From assembly GCA_031841125.1 (NCBI GenBank), contig CM063110.1:10853626-10917625 (forward strand): a stretch of DNA of 64,000 bases, given 5' to 3'. Position 1 is the first letter of the stretch; each line of letters starts with the position of its first letter. Origin of the DNA: Acanthococcus lagerstroemiae. Its lineage: Eukaryota > Arthropoda > Insecta > Hemiptera > Eriococcidae. Below are positions 1-12,289 of this stretch, piece after piece. The notes beneath the pieces were generated by a model, which made no database searches, was not told the origin of the DNA, and saw nothing but the letters and a program-made list of their open reading frames with translations. Made by a program: the position numbers and the translations under genes.

Positions 1-121
1 ATACGAGTTCGTACGGCCGTTCTATCCAGCCGATTTGCTTTTTTTTTTTTTAATGGAAGATATTTATATGTACATATATCATAAAGTATTGGAATTCACT
101 TAACTTTGACTTTACTCAAGT

Positions 122-498
122 TATACTCAAACGCGACTTAATTTATGATTTTTCCAAGCTTTTCCTCCACTCAAACCAATACCTCAGGTTCTAATTTATG
201 TATCAATGTTCATTTTTGTCTAAGAACACTCAGTGGGTCAAGACTTTTCATCTGAGCTTGTGACCACTCAAATCGGTTGAGTCTGCGGACAGTTGTGAGT
301 GGATATTCAACTTGACTTTTGATATTTTCAAGATTTTTCTTGACTCAAAGATCTATATCTCAGGTTTTAATAGAGGTAATGAATTTATTTTGCTCTAAGA
401 ACACTCAGTGAATCAAGATCTTTTATTTGAGCTTTTGACCACTCAGATCGATTGAGTCTGAGGACAATTGTGAGTGGACATTCAACTTCACCAGTTAT
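122..498. repeat. Two-copy tandem duplication, period about 184 bp
   Basis: Two consecutive diverged copies share the landmarks AACACTCAGTG (near 224 and 408), GACCACTCA, GATTGAGTCTG/GGTTGAGTCTG and GTGAGTGGA followed by CATTCAACTT or TATTCAACTT. No ORF or transposon end is recognised in either copy. It is probably part of an interspersed repeat or a short satellite fragment. Confidence 0.75.
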
Positions 499-1119
499 AA
501 TTTTAGAAGGAAAAATATGGTAGATTAAAGAAAAATAATTAAAGAACACTTGCTTCATTCTGATTAGCTCTCAGCTGCAATCATTATACTTCCAATTAAC
601 AACTAATGCTGCACAGCAACGCGGGTTCTCTAGTTGAAGTTATTATTTGTAAATATGTTCCGACGATTCATGGAAAAGTTTAGTTCCCTGGAGGGACTAA
701 CAAAAGTTAGGTGTCACAAAAATTTAAAAATTTCGAAATTCGAAAAACTTTTCGTCGGGTCTGCCTTCAATTAATTTGTGTTTCAACCAAATTTATAATT
801 GAATCTAATTTGATACTGGGAATCCTTAACTAACTCGAATACGAAATTCCAGATACATTCATTGAATAATTATATCGATACGCGAAAAATGACTACACAG
901 TTAGGGAAGATAAAAATAAAAAATAAAATCTCAAATTTGAAAATGGGGCAAAACTGGTAGTCGAAGATTCTAGAACTGAATCGAGAATCTGAATCTAAGT
1001 TCGAATTTTCATATTCTGAATCATTTTTACCTAAATTCGGCTCTGTAATTCTGAATCTAGTTTTTGGATTCCGAATCCAAATTAGAAATTCTTTTCGCAG
1101 AATCCATCAATATATCAAA
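499..1119. other. AT-rich stretch, nothing recognised
   Basis: No coding region, RNA gene or paired repeat ends were recognised. Around 960-1110 the motif 'GAATCTGAATC/GAATCCAAAT' recurs, giving a simple-sequence flavour without a clean period. Confidence 0.4.
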
Positions 1120-1402
1120 ATTGTCAGCTGGGGGATAAAAATTATGAAAGTCCCAACTGCCTCAACTTAGAATTCCCAAGTATCAAAGCAAAAGGGGGAA
1201 AAAAACTTTTGACCTGTTTGGATTTTTCAAAATGACTCAACTCAAAATTTCCAAGTATCAAAGCAAAAAAAAAAACTTTTAAACTTTTGGATTTTCCCAA
1301 CTAGCCTGACTGAAATGGTGAATTTTCCCAACCCCAACTGCTGAGTGAAGAATTCCTGGGGGGAGGGGTAAGTTGCCCTTTGCCCCCTATCGGTATGTCC
1401 TT
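1120..1402 (-). repeat. Truncated reverse copy of the CAGGGACGTACC MITE family
   Basis: Read on the minus strand it begins with a terminal sequence like that of the intact copy at 54323 (GACATACCGATAGGGGGC), followed by the same body: TTCACTCAGCAGTTG, GGGAAAAT, and repeated 'TTTGCTTTGATACTTGG'-type units. The far end lacks the matching inverted terminus, so the copy is truncated. Related copies lie at 52850-53206 and 54323-54933. Confidence 0.75.
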
Positions 1403-1444
1403 GCTTAAGAGACAAATATACAGGCCATGCAAAATATTCTTGTA

Positions 1445-1800
1445 GTATAAGATTCGCTCACTCCCTTCGGTAGAGTTATAATGTGCCTTATCGTTATCTC
1501 TCGCTGTCTTCGAAAAATGAAGAATTTCATAGAATGCATTTTGGTTACTATACTAGACCTCAAAAAAGTTACGGTTGGAAACTCAAGTGTAGCTACAACA
1601 AACTATACTACAAAGTACTTTTGCATCAATTCAATGGCCACCCAAAAGAATTCAAGTATTTTTGCTTTGGGGGTACGTCCAACCTGTCTGTGCGTTTTCC
1701 CCGTTTCCCCTTCCATGCCAGTGAAAAGGCAGATTCGATTGGTTGCTAAGGCATCAGTAACAGTGTGTGGCAAAGAAAGGTGTGATGGGTTTATACATAT
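1445..1800 (+). repeat. Interspersed repeat family D, copy 1
   Basis: This interval matches 38890-39240 in the same orientation over about 350 bp. Shared landmarks are TCGCTC..TCC, ATCGTTA.CTCTCGCT, TACTATACTAGACCT / TACTATGCTAGACCT, AAAGAATTCAAGTATTT and GTCTGTG.GTTTCCCCCGTTTCC. A 146-codon open frame overlaps it, but that frame is not kept in the second copy, so it is not called as a gene. Class of element unknown. Confidence 0.75.
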
Positions 1801-2084
1801 ACGCTACTTTAAAAAAATAGGAAAATCTTCCAGAATTCAAGTCGAAGGTCAAAAAAAGATTTTTGGGATAATTTTTTCTTTTTTCTTTCTTTTTTTTTTT
1901 TTTTTTTTTAATTCAAAATAAAACGTGTTGAATTTCACTGATTTAATAGGAAAAATCGTTCTGAATTTAAGTTTAAAAAAACTTTTCGAGTAATTTAGTC
2001 ATATTATCAAAACTTATTTCATTTTACTGATGTTCATAATATTATGTTATATTTATTCATGCGATATATTTTCTCTTTCGAAGT

Positions 2085-2672
2085 TTTGATTTTTACCAGT
2101 ACTTTTATTCAATGATCTACCGCCTTCAATATGCGAGTTGACCAAATTTGCACACAACCTTTTTAGTTCTACTAATTCAGAGTAACAAAATAGGTCATAT
2201 TTAAATTTAGTTTATTTAGGAAATTGAAGGCCCTAATGCATTTACAATACTTCGTCGCTTCATAGCGCCTTCAATATTGCAGATAGGCGAAATTTGTACA
2301 TAACTCACTTTGTAGATCTTAATTATGACTATTGTTATGGTTATAGGTAAATTTCACCTGTCTGCTATACTGAAGGCGATATAAAGCACCAAAGTATTGT
2401 AAGTGCTTTAGCACCTTCAATTTCACAGACAGGCAAAATTTGTATATGAACTAATTCAAAATTCGCGATGAATACTAATAAAAAGGTTACGTAAAAATTT
2501 AGCATAACCTGCATTCTTGAGACGCTGAGTAACATTTAGTTCTCAGCCTTATAGGTTTCAAGGACAAATCCCTTAGGAAACATTTAAAAATTTAAAAAAA
2601 AAAAATTCAAAACATTTTTTTTTTCACCAAAGACAACTTTTTAACTAGGTCGCGCTCAAAAATTCGAATTTT
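2085..2672 (+). repeat. Interspersed repeat family A, copy 1
   Basis: A ~590-bp unit starting near AAGTTTTGATTTTTACCAGTACTTTTATT and ending near the GGTCGCGCTCAAAAATTCGAA region (landmarks shortened here). It is repeated in direct orientation at 4600-5200 and inverted at 37842-38620. Inside, a palindromic subunit of about 145 bp recurs: 'GCGCCTTCAATATTGCAGATAGGC' sequences face the related 'CTGAAGGCG.TATAAAGCA' sequences. No ORF is conserved between copies. The internal tandem subunits and lack of coding capacity suggest a non-autonomous DNA element; the class is undetermined. Confidence 0.8.
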
Positions 2673-4184
2673 TCTTTAGCCTATACACGACAATCCACAC
2701 TATTCCGGAATATTTGGCAGCTATTAGCGGTTCGAGCTGAAAGATACCCATCTGATTATGGAAACGGTGGGAGGCGGAATGAGCTATGGGGGAGAGCCGC
2801 AGAGAAAATTTGCAGAAGTGAGAAGATCTTAGGACTAGTATTAGGAGATAGGCTCTTGAAGAAGGATTAAAAAGAATGGAAAGCAGGGGCACATTTTATT
2901 AAGTCATCGATAGGCACATGCTCTAAGCATCCACTCACAGTACAAGGTTATTGAACCCCTGATGGAAAGACTAGCTACCTAATCGGCTAAGGGACCTGGG
3001 AAATTTCGACGCGTAAATGGAATACCCCCACCTCTTGCCTCTCACATTTCTCAAATATTGCCCAGTGCAATGTCCTCTCTATATTGGTTCGAGAGAAATC
3101 GCAATTAGATATCGCGCAGATCCCAAACCCGGTACCGGCGCTCGCTCTGCGTCAGTCGCGTGAATTTTACGAGTGTCCGTTCCATGTCAGGAGGGCCTAA
3201 AACTTTCCCGCCGAACTTGAATCGCACCATGTCGTTCTTCTTGTAAATTTCAAGGACACGAAGAAGATTATTAGCAACACGTACGCAAAGCGCCGTGGGC
3301 CATCATCTGGAAGCGAGAGAGCTACCTAATTTTTGACGACGCCCGAGGCTTCATTAAAAATTTTCAACGCTTTCGCTATTCCGTTCCCAGGCGCTCGCAA
3401 AAACCACGATTAAAATTTTATTTATCGATACGTAGTTCACGATATTACGACTCGCCGCTCTTTCCTGACTGCGAATTCGATGAAAGGGGATCAGTTTGTT
3501 ATTAGTTGGCACTTGGAAATTCATTCAGACAGGTGCAAGGTGAAGGCAGACGCCTCGAAATAAAGACATTATGGCTGCGTTTCCGTACAGGATCCGGTGA
3601 GGTACAACTATTTTGTGTTCGAGTCGAATACATGGTCTTCTGAATCCGCGTAGTTTCATTTCGATCATCACTTTTTATCGGCAGTTCACGAACTGGCTAT
3701 AATTGCGCGCCTCATTCTCATCATCGCCACCTTATTAGTGGCGAAGTTCTGGTCGTATTTCACGGATTCCCAGTAGGTATCTCACGAATCGCCGTGCGAT
3801 GGTGCCCCGCAGCCAACAAAGTTATATCAAAGGATCTCAAATCCACTTCTCTCGAAGTTTGAATCAGCAATAAGTCTATCGCAGATCCAATCAGCGACCT
3901 TTTTCACCGATTTCGCAGAGTATATTCGCTAATTGGATCAGTAAGGCGTATGTCTCTATACGTTCTTCGAGTTTATGCGGGAAGTTTTTCGTCCAGACGG
4001 GAGCAAGGGCATTCGAAGTCAAAAGAAAACGAGAGTATGTAGATGTGTAGAGAAAGCGCGTGTATTGATCGCGATCGATAGTGTATAAACAGATCTCTCC
4101 GAAAGTGCTGAACATAAACTGTAACTGACTGTAACTAAACTAATCGGATATCCTGCCTGATCGATCGAAGGAGGAAACTCTTCG
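2673..4184. other. Apparently unique stretch, no gene recognised
   Basis: Base composition is more mixed and CpG-containing than in flanking repeats, especially 3060-3900. Short open frames exist on the minus strand (3891-4115, 4019-4234), but they show no recognisable domain and no supporting splice or promoter pattern that I could defend. It may be host intergenic or intronic DNA. Confidence 0.4.
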
Positions 4185-4192
4185 GTTACGAA

Positions 4193-4575
4193 CAGGGATG
4201 GCAAACGAAACGAAACGAAATAACGAAACAACAAAATAACGATTGATTTTTGTCTAAAATATTGAAACGAAATAACGAAACGAAATAAAAAAAGTTTCGT
4301 TTGCCATCCCTAGTTTTCTGATTTGTGATTTTTAGGATCGGCTACTAGTAGCCGAGCCTATTGCAACCACTTTCTAGGGTCGGGTACTAGTAGCCGAGCC
4401 TACTGTAATCGAAATTTCATTTCTTTTCCCGGCTGAGTTGAGTCAGGGTGAGTTCAGTAAATAGCAGGGATGGCAAACAAACGAAACGAAATTACGAAAT
4501 AACGATTGATTTTTGTCAAAAATATTGAAACGAAATAACGAAACGAAAAAAAAAAGGTTTCGTTTGCCATCCCTG
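4193..4575. mobile_element. 383-bp double-hairpin MITE with 8-bp target duplication
   Basis: The element starts CAGGGATGGCAAACGAAACG and ends with the inverted counterpart CGTTTGCCATCCCTG. It is flanked by perfect 8-bp direct repeats GTTACGAA at 4185-4192 and 4576-4583, which is typical of hAT insertion. Internally it is two hairpins: 4193-4312 and 4466-4575 are each themselves bounded by the same inverted ends. A middle segment holds two palindromic GGCTACTAGTAGCC-like repeats. No coding capacity. The (A)AACGAAAC repeats inside could be transposase-binding subterminal motifs; that is inference. Confidence 0.9.
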
Positions 4576-4599
4576 GTTACGAATAATCTTAACCCATAC

Positions 4600-5200
4600 C
4601 GCTTTTCTTTCAAAGTTTTGATTTTTACCAGTACTTTTATTCAATGGTTTACCGTTTTCAATATGCGAGATGGGCCAAATTGACACATACCCTTTTTAAT
4701 AGTATTCGTCGGGAACTTTAAATTAGTTCACCTACAAACCTTGTCTATCTGAGAAATTGAAGGCGTTATAAAGCAACACCGTATTGTAAGTGCGTTAGCG
4801 CCTTCAATATTGCAAATATGCAAAATTTGTACATAACTCATTTTGTAGATATCAATCATTACTACTGTAAATGTTGTATGCAAATTTTGCCTATCTACCA
4901 TACTGAAGGCGCTATGAAGCAACAGAGTATTGTAAGAGCTTGAGCGCCTTCATTTCACAGGCAGGCAAAGAACTGATTGAAAGTTCGCGATGAATACTAT
5001 TAGCAAAGTCATGTAAAAATTTTGCATAACCTGCATTCTTAAGGCGCTGAGTAACATTCAATCTTCAGCCTTACAGGTTTCAAGGACAAATCCCTTAGGG
5101 AAAACTTACGAATTTAAAAAAACAAGTTTTAATTTTTTTTTTAAACCAAAGGTAACTTTTTACCTGAGTCGCGTTAGAAATTTCGAATAAAAAAAATTGA
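4600..5200 (+). repeat. Interspersed repeat family A, copy 2
   Basis: Direct-orientation copy of 2085-2672, with the same entry (TTTGATTTTTACCAGTACTT), the same facing 'GCGCCTTCAATATTGCA' / 'CTGAAGGCGCTATGAAGCA' blocks and the same tail (GGTTTCAAGGACAAATCCCT followed by an A/T-rich run and a GTCGCG block). It begins about 25 bp after the target duplication of the MITE at 4193-4575. Confidence 0.8.
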
Positions 5201-5942
5201 CGATTCACCTACTCTAGAATCCGGGGCTAGACATATGGCGACAAAATTGACGGCCTTATTCGAGTTTCATCCGCGCTTGACTGCCTGTACCCTCGACAAT
5301 TGTGATCCTCTATTTCGAACAGTGAGAAATTTCAAAAACTGATGAACGAAATTTCATAACATATCGCACATTCACTTCAAGGAAAAGAAAAGTAGTACCT
5401 GCGCTATGCGTCTTCGAACCAGGGTATCGTGTTGAAAAGCGATCAGTGACCAGATAGATTTTTTGCCTCAGTATTATCAATTTCACAAAATTGATCTGTC
5501 AACGATCAACTGCGTCAAGGTTAATTCATTTGACTGCCTGGTTTTAAGGTCGTCCGATCATTCCAGCTCCGTAAAATTAACAATAATAGAACGAGTTAAA
5601 TCGATCGTACCATAACAGCGCACAACTATTTCATTCATTCCGCTCTTTTTCCTTCTTTCCATCTTCCTTTCTTTCTTTCACCATCTGGAATGTAGGTACG
5701 CGCGTTTACTTACACTTTATGGTTGTTATGGCCGAAGAATAAATCGGTATTTATGGCTGCAACTCGACCACCGTTTTCAATAAAAGCGAAAAGGAACATA
5801 TAAATTATCTAGACGGTCGCTCGAATTAATTTTTCACGGATTCGTAACTCATAATTTCCTTCACTCGAGTAGCTCTGGAACAATCAGCACATCTAACCAA
5901 GCATTTTTTTTACAAACATACGGAGACGCATCAAGAGGCAGT
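5201..5942. other. Apparently unique stretch
   Basis: No coding region or repeat was recognised. A pyrimidine-rich run (5640-5680, CTTTTTCCTTCTTTCC type) is the only local compositional feature. Confidence 0.35.
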
Positions 5943-6262
5943 ATATACAGGGTGTTCCAGGAAACGTGTTACATATTTCAGAGGTAATAGTGACACGCAA
6001 GTTCAGACATGTAATGTAGGTTGCATATGCATACCGTGTAAGGAGGTGGATAGAGACAGGTGAAACAATGGGTCGAGACGGAGAGGAGGGCGGATCTGTG
6101 ACTGATTATACTCTTAGTACTCAGATCTCAGAACAAAATTTATCTTAATCGCAACCCCCCCCCCCCCCACTTAAATCCTGGGTACGGCCCTGTGTCCAGA
6201 CGGTAACTAGAAAAGGAATGAAGTTATGGGAATCGGTAAGCCATAGCTAGGAATAGAACGGT

Positions 6263-6403
6263 ATTATAACTAATTATAAAGGCAAATTACTCCAAAAACC
6301 ATTTACTGAATCTATCAACATGCACAAAATCGGCGTTTTGACACTCGCTATCATCATCAGTAAATTGTTTTTGGAATCATTTGCCTTTATAATTAGTTAT
6401 AAT
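6263..6403. repeat. 141-bp hairpin (foldback) repeat
   Basis: ATTATAACTAATTATAAAGG at the left end is matched by the reverse complement ending AATTAGTTATAAT at 6403. Pairing continues inward through CAAAAACCATTTACTGA against TCAGTAAATTGTTTTTG. Stems are about 45 bp around a ~50-bp loop. It lies inside the 5948-8720 interval. Confidence 0.85.
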
Positions 6404-6659
6404 AATTAATCGTCTCGGCTTTACCAGAACGCTATTGGTTTGCAGCAAAATCTATGCCTAGGAAGTGAGATTCTCACAGTTTTTCGACGAGATTGTTTTT
6501 CCGACGAGTCTCGAATTCACCGGCGGCATCGAGCGCGATGTGAATTAGCAGTAGCAGGCTTTTGGGACCCCGATGGGTCACGAATTCATCAGCGGGCGTG
6601 AAGCGATGTAGACTGCAACTTTTCGACGGTTCGTGGATAATTTTTAGGGTGTCCATTCT

Positions 6660-6745
6660 TGTTCGGAATTGATTTTCCCTGGCTTTTCCAGGTTTCTAGG
6701 CCAATTTTTCCAGTTTTCCAGACTCTTCAAATACCAGTTACACGT
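6660..6745 (+). repeat. Fragment of the TTTTCCAGG MITE family
   Basis: The stretch GATTTTCCCTGGCTTTTCC followed by GGCCAATTTTTCCAGTTTTCC resembles the left body of the element at 41345-41725 and the reverse strand of 54172-54310. No matching second end is present nearby, so this is a relic. Confidence 0.55.
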
Positions 6746-8600
6746 GCAAGGGGGGAGGGGTCAAATTTTTTCGAACATCGTGAGCGGCGAATATCGTCAA
6801 TCACTTAAAAAAAAAATTTGTATACTACCGTGTGCTTATGAGGCTGTGGCAGAGGGGGTGTGACAATTTGATGATGGAAATGAAAATGCGCTCTATGGGA
6901 TGCAGCGTGGTGCGATGTCAATTAACGACTGCATAGATTTTTTTTCGTATGACTTAATGCCGACCGTGAAGGGGGAGGGGGGGTGAAAGAATAAAATTCA
7001 AACATTGGTTTATACGTTTTCGAAGTCGCTGTATTCAATTTTCTGGGTAATTTTTGGATCCCATCCTTTCTGGTGCGACCAACGAGGTAGCAAGAGCGTA
7101 GGGCAAGCAACGGTTGACTCGGAATTCACCCTTTCTAATAAACGCCACCGAATAGGGTAAAAATACAGTTTTATTTATTCAAAATGTTGCTAATAGAAAA
7201 TAACGTTGTAAATATTTTTCAACTGAAACAGCACAGGAGCCTAAATTGGGTCCAGATTAAAAATCGGAAGTGATATTCGGAATCAGCGTCACAAAACCAC
7301 CCCAATTTCGATACTTCGTGCAATTTTTCGACGGAGAAGCTGATTCCGTAAAACGACAATGCTCTGAAATGGGTCGGATAAAAATCTGAGGCGATATTCG
7401 AAAACCGCGAGTCAGAGCTTGGTTGGCTATCCTGTCCAAAAAATTGACTTTAGAATCTGGTAAAGAAATTGGAACTTGAGGAAAACTAGACTAACCGGAA
7501 TTAGCGCCTCCCTTGTGGAGTTTGAATGATTTATATGGTGTGGTGGGACGTGGAAAATAACTATTACAATGAATTCTGGAACCCAGGCGAAAAAGTTGCA
7601 GCATATCTAACGACAAATGCTATGAAAGTAAAAAGGTAGTTAGGATCTGGAAAATTATCGCACCAGGGGAGCCGGAAGAGGCTTCAATTTAAGAGTATCG
7701 ATAGATAACAATATAAGGTCACATATTTGAAAACAATGGACTCTTTCATAAAGTGATAATAATTATTATACGGTCTTTATATTTTTTTCAAATTTTGTGG
7801 ATTTGTTACTCTTCCCTCAAAATCTCGGAAGTCCCTTTCATTTACCCTTATCCACATTTGCGAAGGAGAGGGGAACCGAAGAAAAACCCGATGGCAGGAT
7901 ATCGCAGAAGGTGAATTCATTGGTTCTCAAATTTTCGTTTCGGAGCAAAGGGAGTCGATTAGTAGACTGATCGAATTTATTTATTTGTTTGTGTTATTTT
8001 AATTTTTATTTTTATTTTTTCATTTTGAATTTCCAAAATTTACCAGTTCCCCGAGCTTACCGTGCGTTTCTGAGTCTTAGTCAACTTTTCAAAAGTAATT
8101 GCATAAACATTTCGTGTCATTTTCGAGTGCCAGGCCGTACCATGAGTAGAGTTCGAATTCCACCTTTAACTCGTTTTAGATGGAGTAATCGCCAAAAATT
8201 CACCAGACATCCTATTTTCTCAGAATTTTATTCAGTTGGCTTTAAACATTCGAAAATAATCTTGCGAACACTGGAACATAATTTTTTTCAAAATCCAGGG
8301 GGAGGCAGTTGCCCCCTTGCCCCTCGCTGGCTACGCCCATGGATATAGCAAGTGTTGAGGCAGCATGGTGACATCCACGCCGATTCACATCTCTCAATGC
8401 TTTTCCCATTCAAAAGATGGTAACTGTCCTGTCTGATGAATTGGATTGGTTGAATCCGTTGTGAATGCTATCGCATAACCCAACATAACTCCTCCCCCAA
8501 AAAATTGAAAGTGAAGATTCGAAATTTGCAGGTAACAAAATATTCTCAGTTTCTGGAGAATGACCCCTGAATTATCGCATGAAGTAAAAATTTCTTCACC
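6746..8600. other. Interior of the 5948-8720 interval, no gene recognised
   Basis: Scattered short open frames have no identifiable domain. The segment 8270-8345 ends in GGCTACGCCCATGG, which resembles the terminus of a short inverted-repeat element, but no partner end was found. Confidence 0.35.
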
Positions 8601-8729
8601 CCTTCCTCACACCTACCTCCAGCCCCTTACACTATGTACATATGCAACCTATATTACATTTCTTAACTGCATACCACTATAACCCCTTAAAATATTCAAC
8701 ACATTTCGCGGAGCACCCTGTATTACATC

Positions 8730-11700
8730 ACTCAACGCAGATTAACCATAAACCGAGTACACTCAAATTATCGAGCACATATTCTAGTCGGTGCTCGCCA
8801 TTCGACTATCCGCGCTCGTCACTCATCGAGTATTATTTTTCCGTCGAGAAAACGAAAAAAAAAATGTGGCCAGAGGGGAGGGGGTAAGAAATGGAAATAT
8901 CCGAGAAAATAACTGACCTGTAATTTATAACTTATGTGACAGTGCGGTTTCTCTGGTGTAGTTGAATGACGTCGCATGGCCAAGCGACAAAAGCTTTAAA
9001 ACACGTTCTTCATCCTCCAGACATCTGCAACAGACGACGAATACATAAAATTAATTAACCGAACAATACTTCGTTTACATATTATAATATTCAGTACGTG
9101 CAACTTACGAGGCACGCCGGTTCTGCTGTGTACGGATAAATATCCGTGAAGCGGACCGACCGACCGACGCGAATGAGAGAAAAAAAAAGACGAAGCGACG
9201 ACAGCGGGGGTGGCTTACACGATACCATTTCGAGATAAATATTACGCAAAATATTGGAATCAAAAACGAAATTCCGAATGCGCCTCAGCCCACGCATGAA
9301 ATGCCATCTGCTGAGTGAAACCGAAATGTATATGCTAATCCTGGTTGAAATTATGTATGGAATCGTACACGTCGATTCGAAGTCGACGTAATAAATTCGG
9401 GGGGGGGGAAGGGGGCAATTTCCATCTCTTACATACGAAGATTCGCAAATTGAGGTCAAATTATTACCGAAAATGAGTACAATGACCTTCAAAACTTGAG
9501 ACATGACATCGACATTACGCTAGACATCTTTATCGAAGAGATCCTCTCTTCCGTTCCAGTGGTCTCAGTTTGCAAATTAATGGAAAATTGTAACCGGAAA
9601 CGAGTTAAGCGATCTTTAAAATCCACGAAATGATATCCATATTGAAGTTCACGAGCGTTTTCATCCTCACCGGCGAAAGTACGTGCGGCCACTTCAGCGG
9701 TCCTCACAAGCTCTGGCACCTGATGAGAGTCTTAGAGCACCGCATGAGAAAATTGATATTTTAGGTAGACGGAGAGGGCAGAGGTATCTCAAAAGACTCT
9801 CTGAGAGGGGAGGAGAGAGTCCAAGTCAAGCACCACGTGAGAAAAATAAAAGTTGCAGTCTACGGGTCAAAGTCTTTTTCAATTTGACAAAAACTTTCAC
9901 GGGAATTTGAAATCAGCGCGAAAATCCATCCCGGAACACTATTTTGTTCATTCAGTTTATCTAGGTTTTACATTTGACCTTTTCGGCATTTAAAAGTTTT
10001 CTTTCAGGGTGAATGATGATTTCCATCAATATTTGAAGGTTACATTAGGAATTGGCACGAAAAATGAATAAACACTACATTTTCCAAAAATATCGAAAAT
10101 TAGAAAATGTGTCCTGCTCAAAGATCATTTTGGTGAGAAAAAAGGTCTGCGTCGACATTAAAAGTCAAATTTGGTATCTACATTAAAAAGCGGCCAGGAA
10201 AATGTTTCTTTCAATTTCTACTAAGTTGTAAACTGTCTAGAAATGAGCCTGAAAAATCTTCAAATTAGCCTTTTTGGCCCCTTCAAAAATGTGTTTTACC
10301 TTAAGACCACTACAATCAAAAATAAAAAATTAATGGGACGCGAGCTAAATTTTAGTACAGGTCAAATGACAGTCTTGATCAACATACTGAAGAAGTCGCC
10401 TGGAATTCGAACGCCCAAAACACGACAATGGAATGACGAGTACCATAAAATTCAAGTTTTGAAAATGTCATAAAATGTACATTCTACAAAAATTTCAAAT
10501 TAAAACTATTCCTGAGGCGTTTTTCTGCATCAGAACGGTACTATTCAACTTTTCTCCAAGTGTCCCAGGAATGTCGGAAAGGGGGGTTCAACATTACCCT
10601 TGTAGACACGACAATACATCAACACAGTTTCTAAAGCACAGATTCTTCAATTTTTTTTTAGTTTTACCAACTTTCGCGGACAGACGGGATGCAAATCACC
10701 CCGAATCTGTTTCTCATCCCTGAATTTTTCTCCCTCTTAGCCTCGTATTCTTAGATTTAATTCAATCAGAAAACAGAAAACCTTAAATTTTGAAGTTAGG
10801 AACCAAGAAGAGTGCGGGATTTTCAATTGCACTGTGTTTTCAATGAGAAAAAATATAATTTATTCTAAAATTCCTCATTAATTTTCCAATGTTTTTACAT
10901 GAATCGATAAAATCAACTATCAGCATTCTTCCTACGTAACTGAAAGCAAAAAATAATTATTTGGGACTTGAAAAAGTTCTAAATACTCTGGGGGGGGGGG
11001 GGGATGGTGAACGTGTTAAGTAATTCAATTTCATGATGTAAGTTTTTATGAACCATCATGGAGCCCGCATTCTTATTTTGAAAACAGCCTCAAGCCTCCC
11101 AGTATGCAAGTCTAAATTAGCAGTAATCAAGTAACTTGCTTATTTATGAGGCTTGTTCCAAATCATCCCAGTTTTCATTTTCCTCAAATAGAGGACAATT
11201 GAGAAGGCAAAAGTGGATAAATTCTTCAAAATAACATTTACCATCGAGGATACTTGACTCTCCATAAAAGTTGTGAACAGATAAATTTATTACTTCTATA
11301 GTTTAACAATATGAATTTAGCCATTTAAAATACACGTTCCTTTTTTGCCCCTTTCACTGAGGTAATTAGTGAACCGAATCATTTATTAAGGTGACTACAG
11401 CAGTATATTGCAATTTTTGAATTTTTAGTGCGAAATGAAGAGGAAGGTCCAAGCTACACATACATATACTTTTCATTGGAAAAAGTAACTATAATTCTGA
11501 GAAATATGAGAAAATGTGAATTTTGTCCACTTTTTGCCCCGAGTCATTCTATATGACAACTCCCTATTGAATTCACTTTGTGAATTGTGATTAGGCTCCC
11601 GACTGAAAAAAAAAAATTATCAGTCCAATCCAAATTCCCTTAATTTGGTCTAGGTTTTCTGCATCATATTTTGAACAGAAGATCTTTGCAGGAGACAATT

Positions 11701-12289
11701 TTTATAATTTTTTTGGCGTTTTTTGTAAAACATTTTTAGACGCTTTTGGGCGATTTGAGTATGGGCGCGAGGCGACTTCAGCTCGAACAAATCTGGCCAC
11801 ACTGACTCGGTCAACCAGACAACAAATTGTGACAACTACAAGGTTGGAGGCGGTTAGGTAAATTACGGTAATTTTATTCTAGTGAGGTTACACTTTCATT
11901 CTTCAGTATGAGTGTCAAAACTGAGTGCAAAAACCCTTCCAACCTACGATACGACATCCATTATATTATGAGAATTCGACTCCCCCCCCCCTCTTACATA
12001 TCCTTCTACGTGCCACAATTTTTATGCAGATACAAAGCAAAGTTGAAAATGAATTCGCTGGTCTTCAAAATTTAGAAAACGGTGTTTGAATTATACATAT
12101 ACGCGCTGACCAAAAATTTTCCGATCCTGACCCTCCGTAGCTGCCACCATTTCTTGATTAGGGCCAAATCATTATCAAAAATGGATTCACTGCTCCTCTA
12201 AACTTACATGAAACGACACCCGTATTACATTGTATGACGTTTTCAATTGAAACTTTCAACCCCCCCCCCCCGACTCAGTGGACGACATG
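8730..12289. other. No recognised gene; possible minus-strand leader exon near 9110-9200
   Basis: Most of this interval is low-complexity AT-rich DNA without repeat pairing. On the minus strand around 9108-9200 a CpG-rich stretch with repeated GGTC (CGGTCGGTCGGTCC) runs into a good splice-donor match (CTC|GTAAGT). That is how an untranslated first exon of an insect gene can look. A second donor-like GCCG|GTGAGG occurs near 9675 on the minus strand. Neither is supported by a promoter pair or conserved coding, so no gene is called. Homopolymer G runs lie at 9396-9414 and 10990-11002. Confidence 0.3.

Larger units (their letters stand above)
5948..8720. mobile_element. Pair of long inverted ends (CAGGGTG..CACCCTG) 2.8 kb apart
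   Basis: The first ~110 bp (CAGGGTGTTCC, then ATGTAATGTAGGTTGCATATG near 6012-6033) recur in reverse complement at the other end (ending GGAGCACCCTG at 8720). Conserved blocks include GTGTTACATATTT/GTGTTGAATATTT and GTTGCATATG. This is either one element of 2773 bp or two separate copies that happen to face each other. No convincing 8-bp duplication flanks the pair (AGTATATA versus TATTACAT), and no transposase is visible inside, so the single-element reading is uncertain. Confidence 0.5.

Noticed and set aside
1481..1921. 146-codon open frame
   Set aside because: It overlaps a repeat family whose second copy (38890-39240) does not keep the frame, and ends in a T-rich low-complexity tail.
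9091..9504. 137-codon minus-strand frame
   Set aside because: No homology and no ATG-context support; the only notable element is a splice-donor-like GTAAGT at its end, noted as a weak leader-exon possibility.
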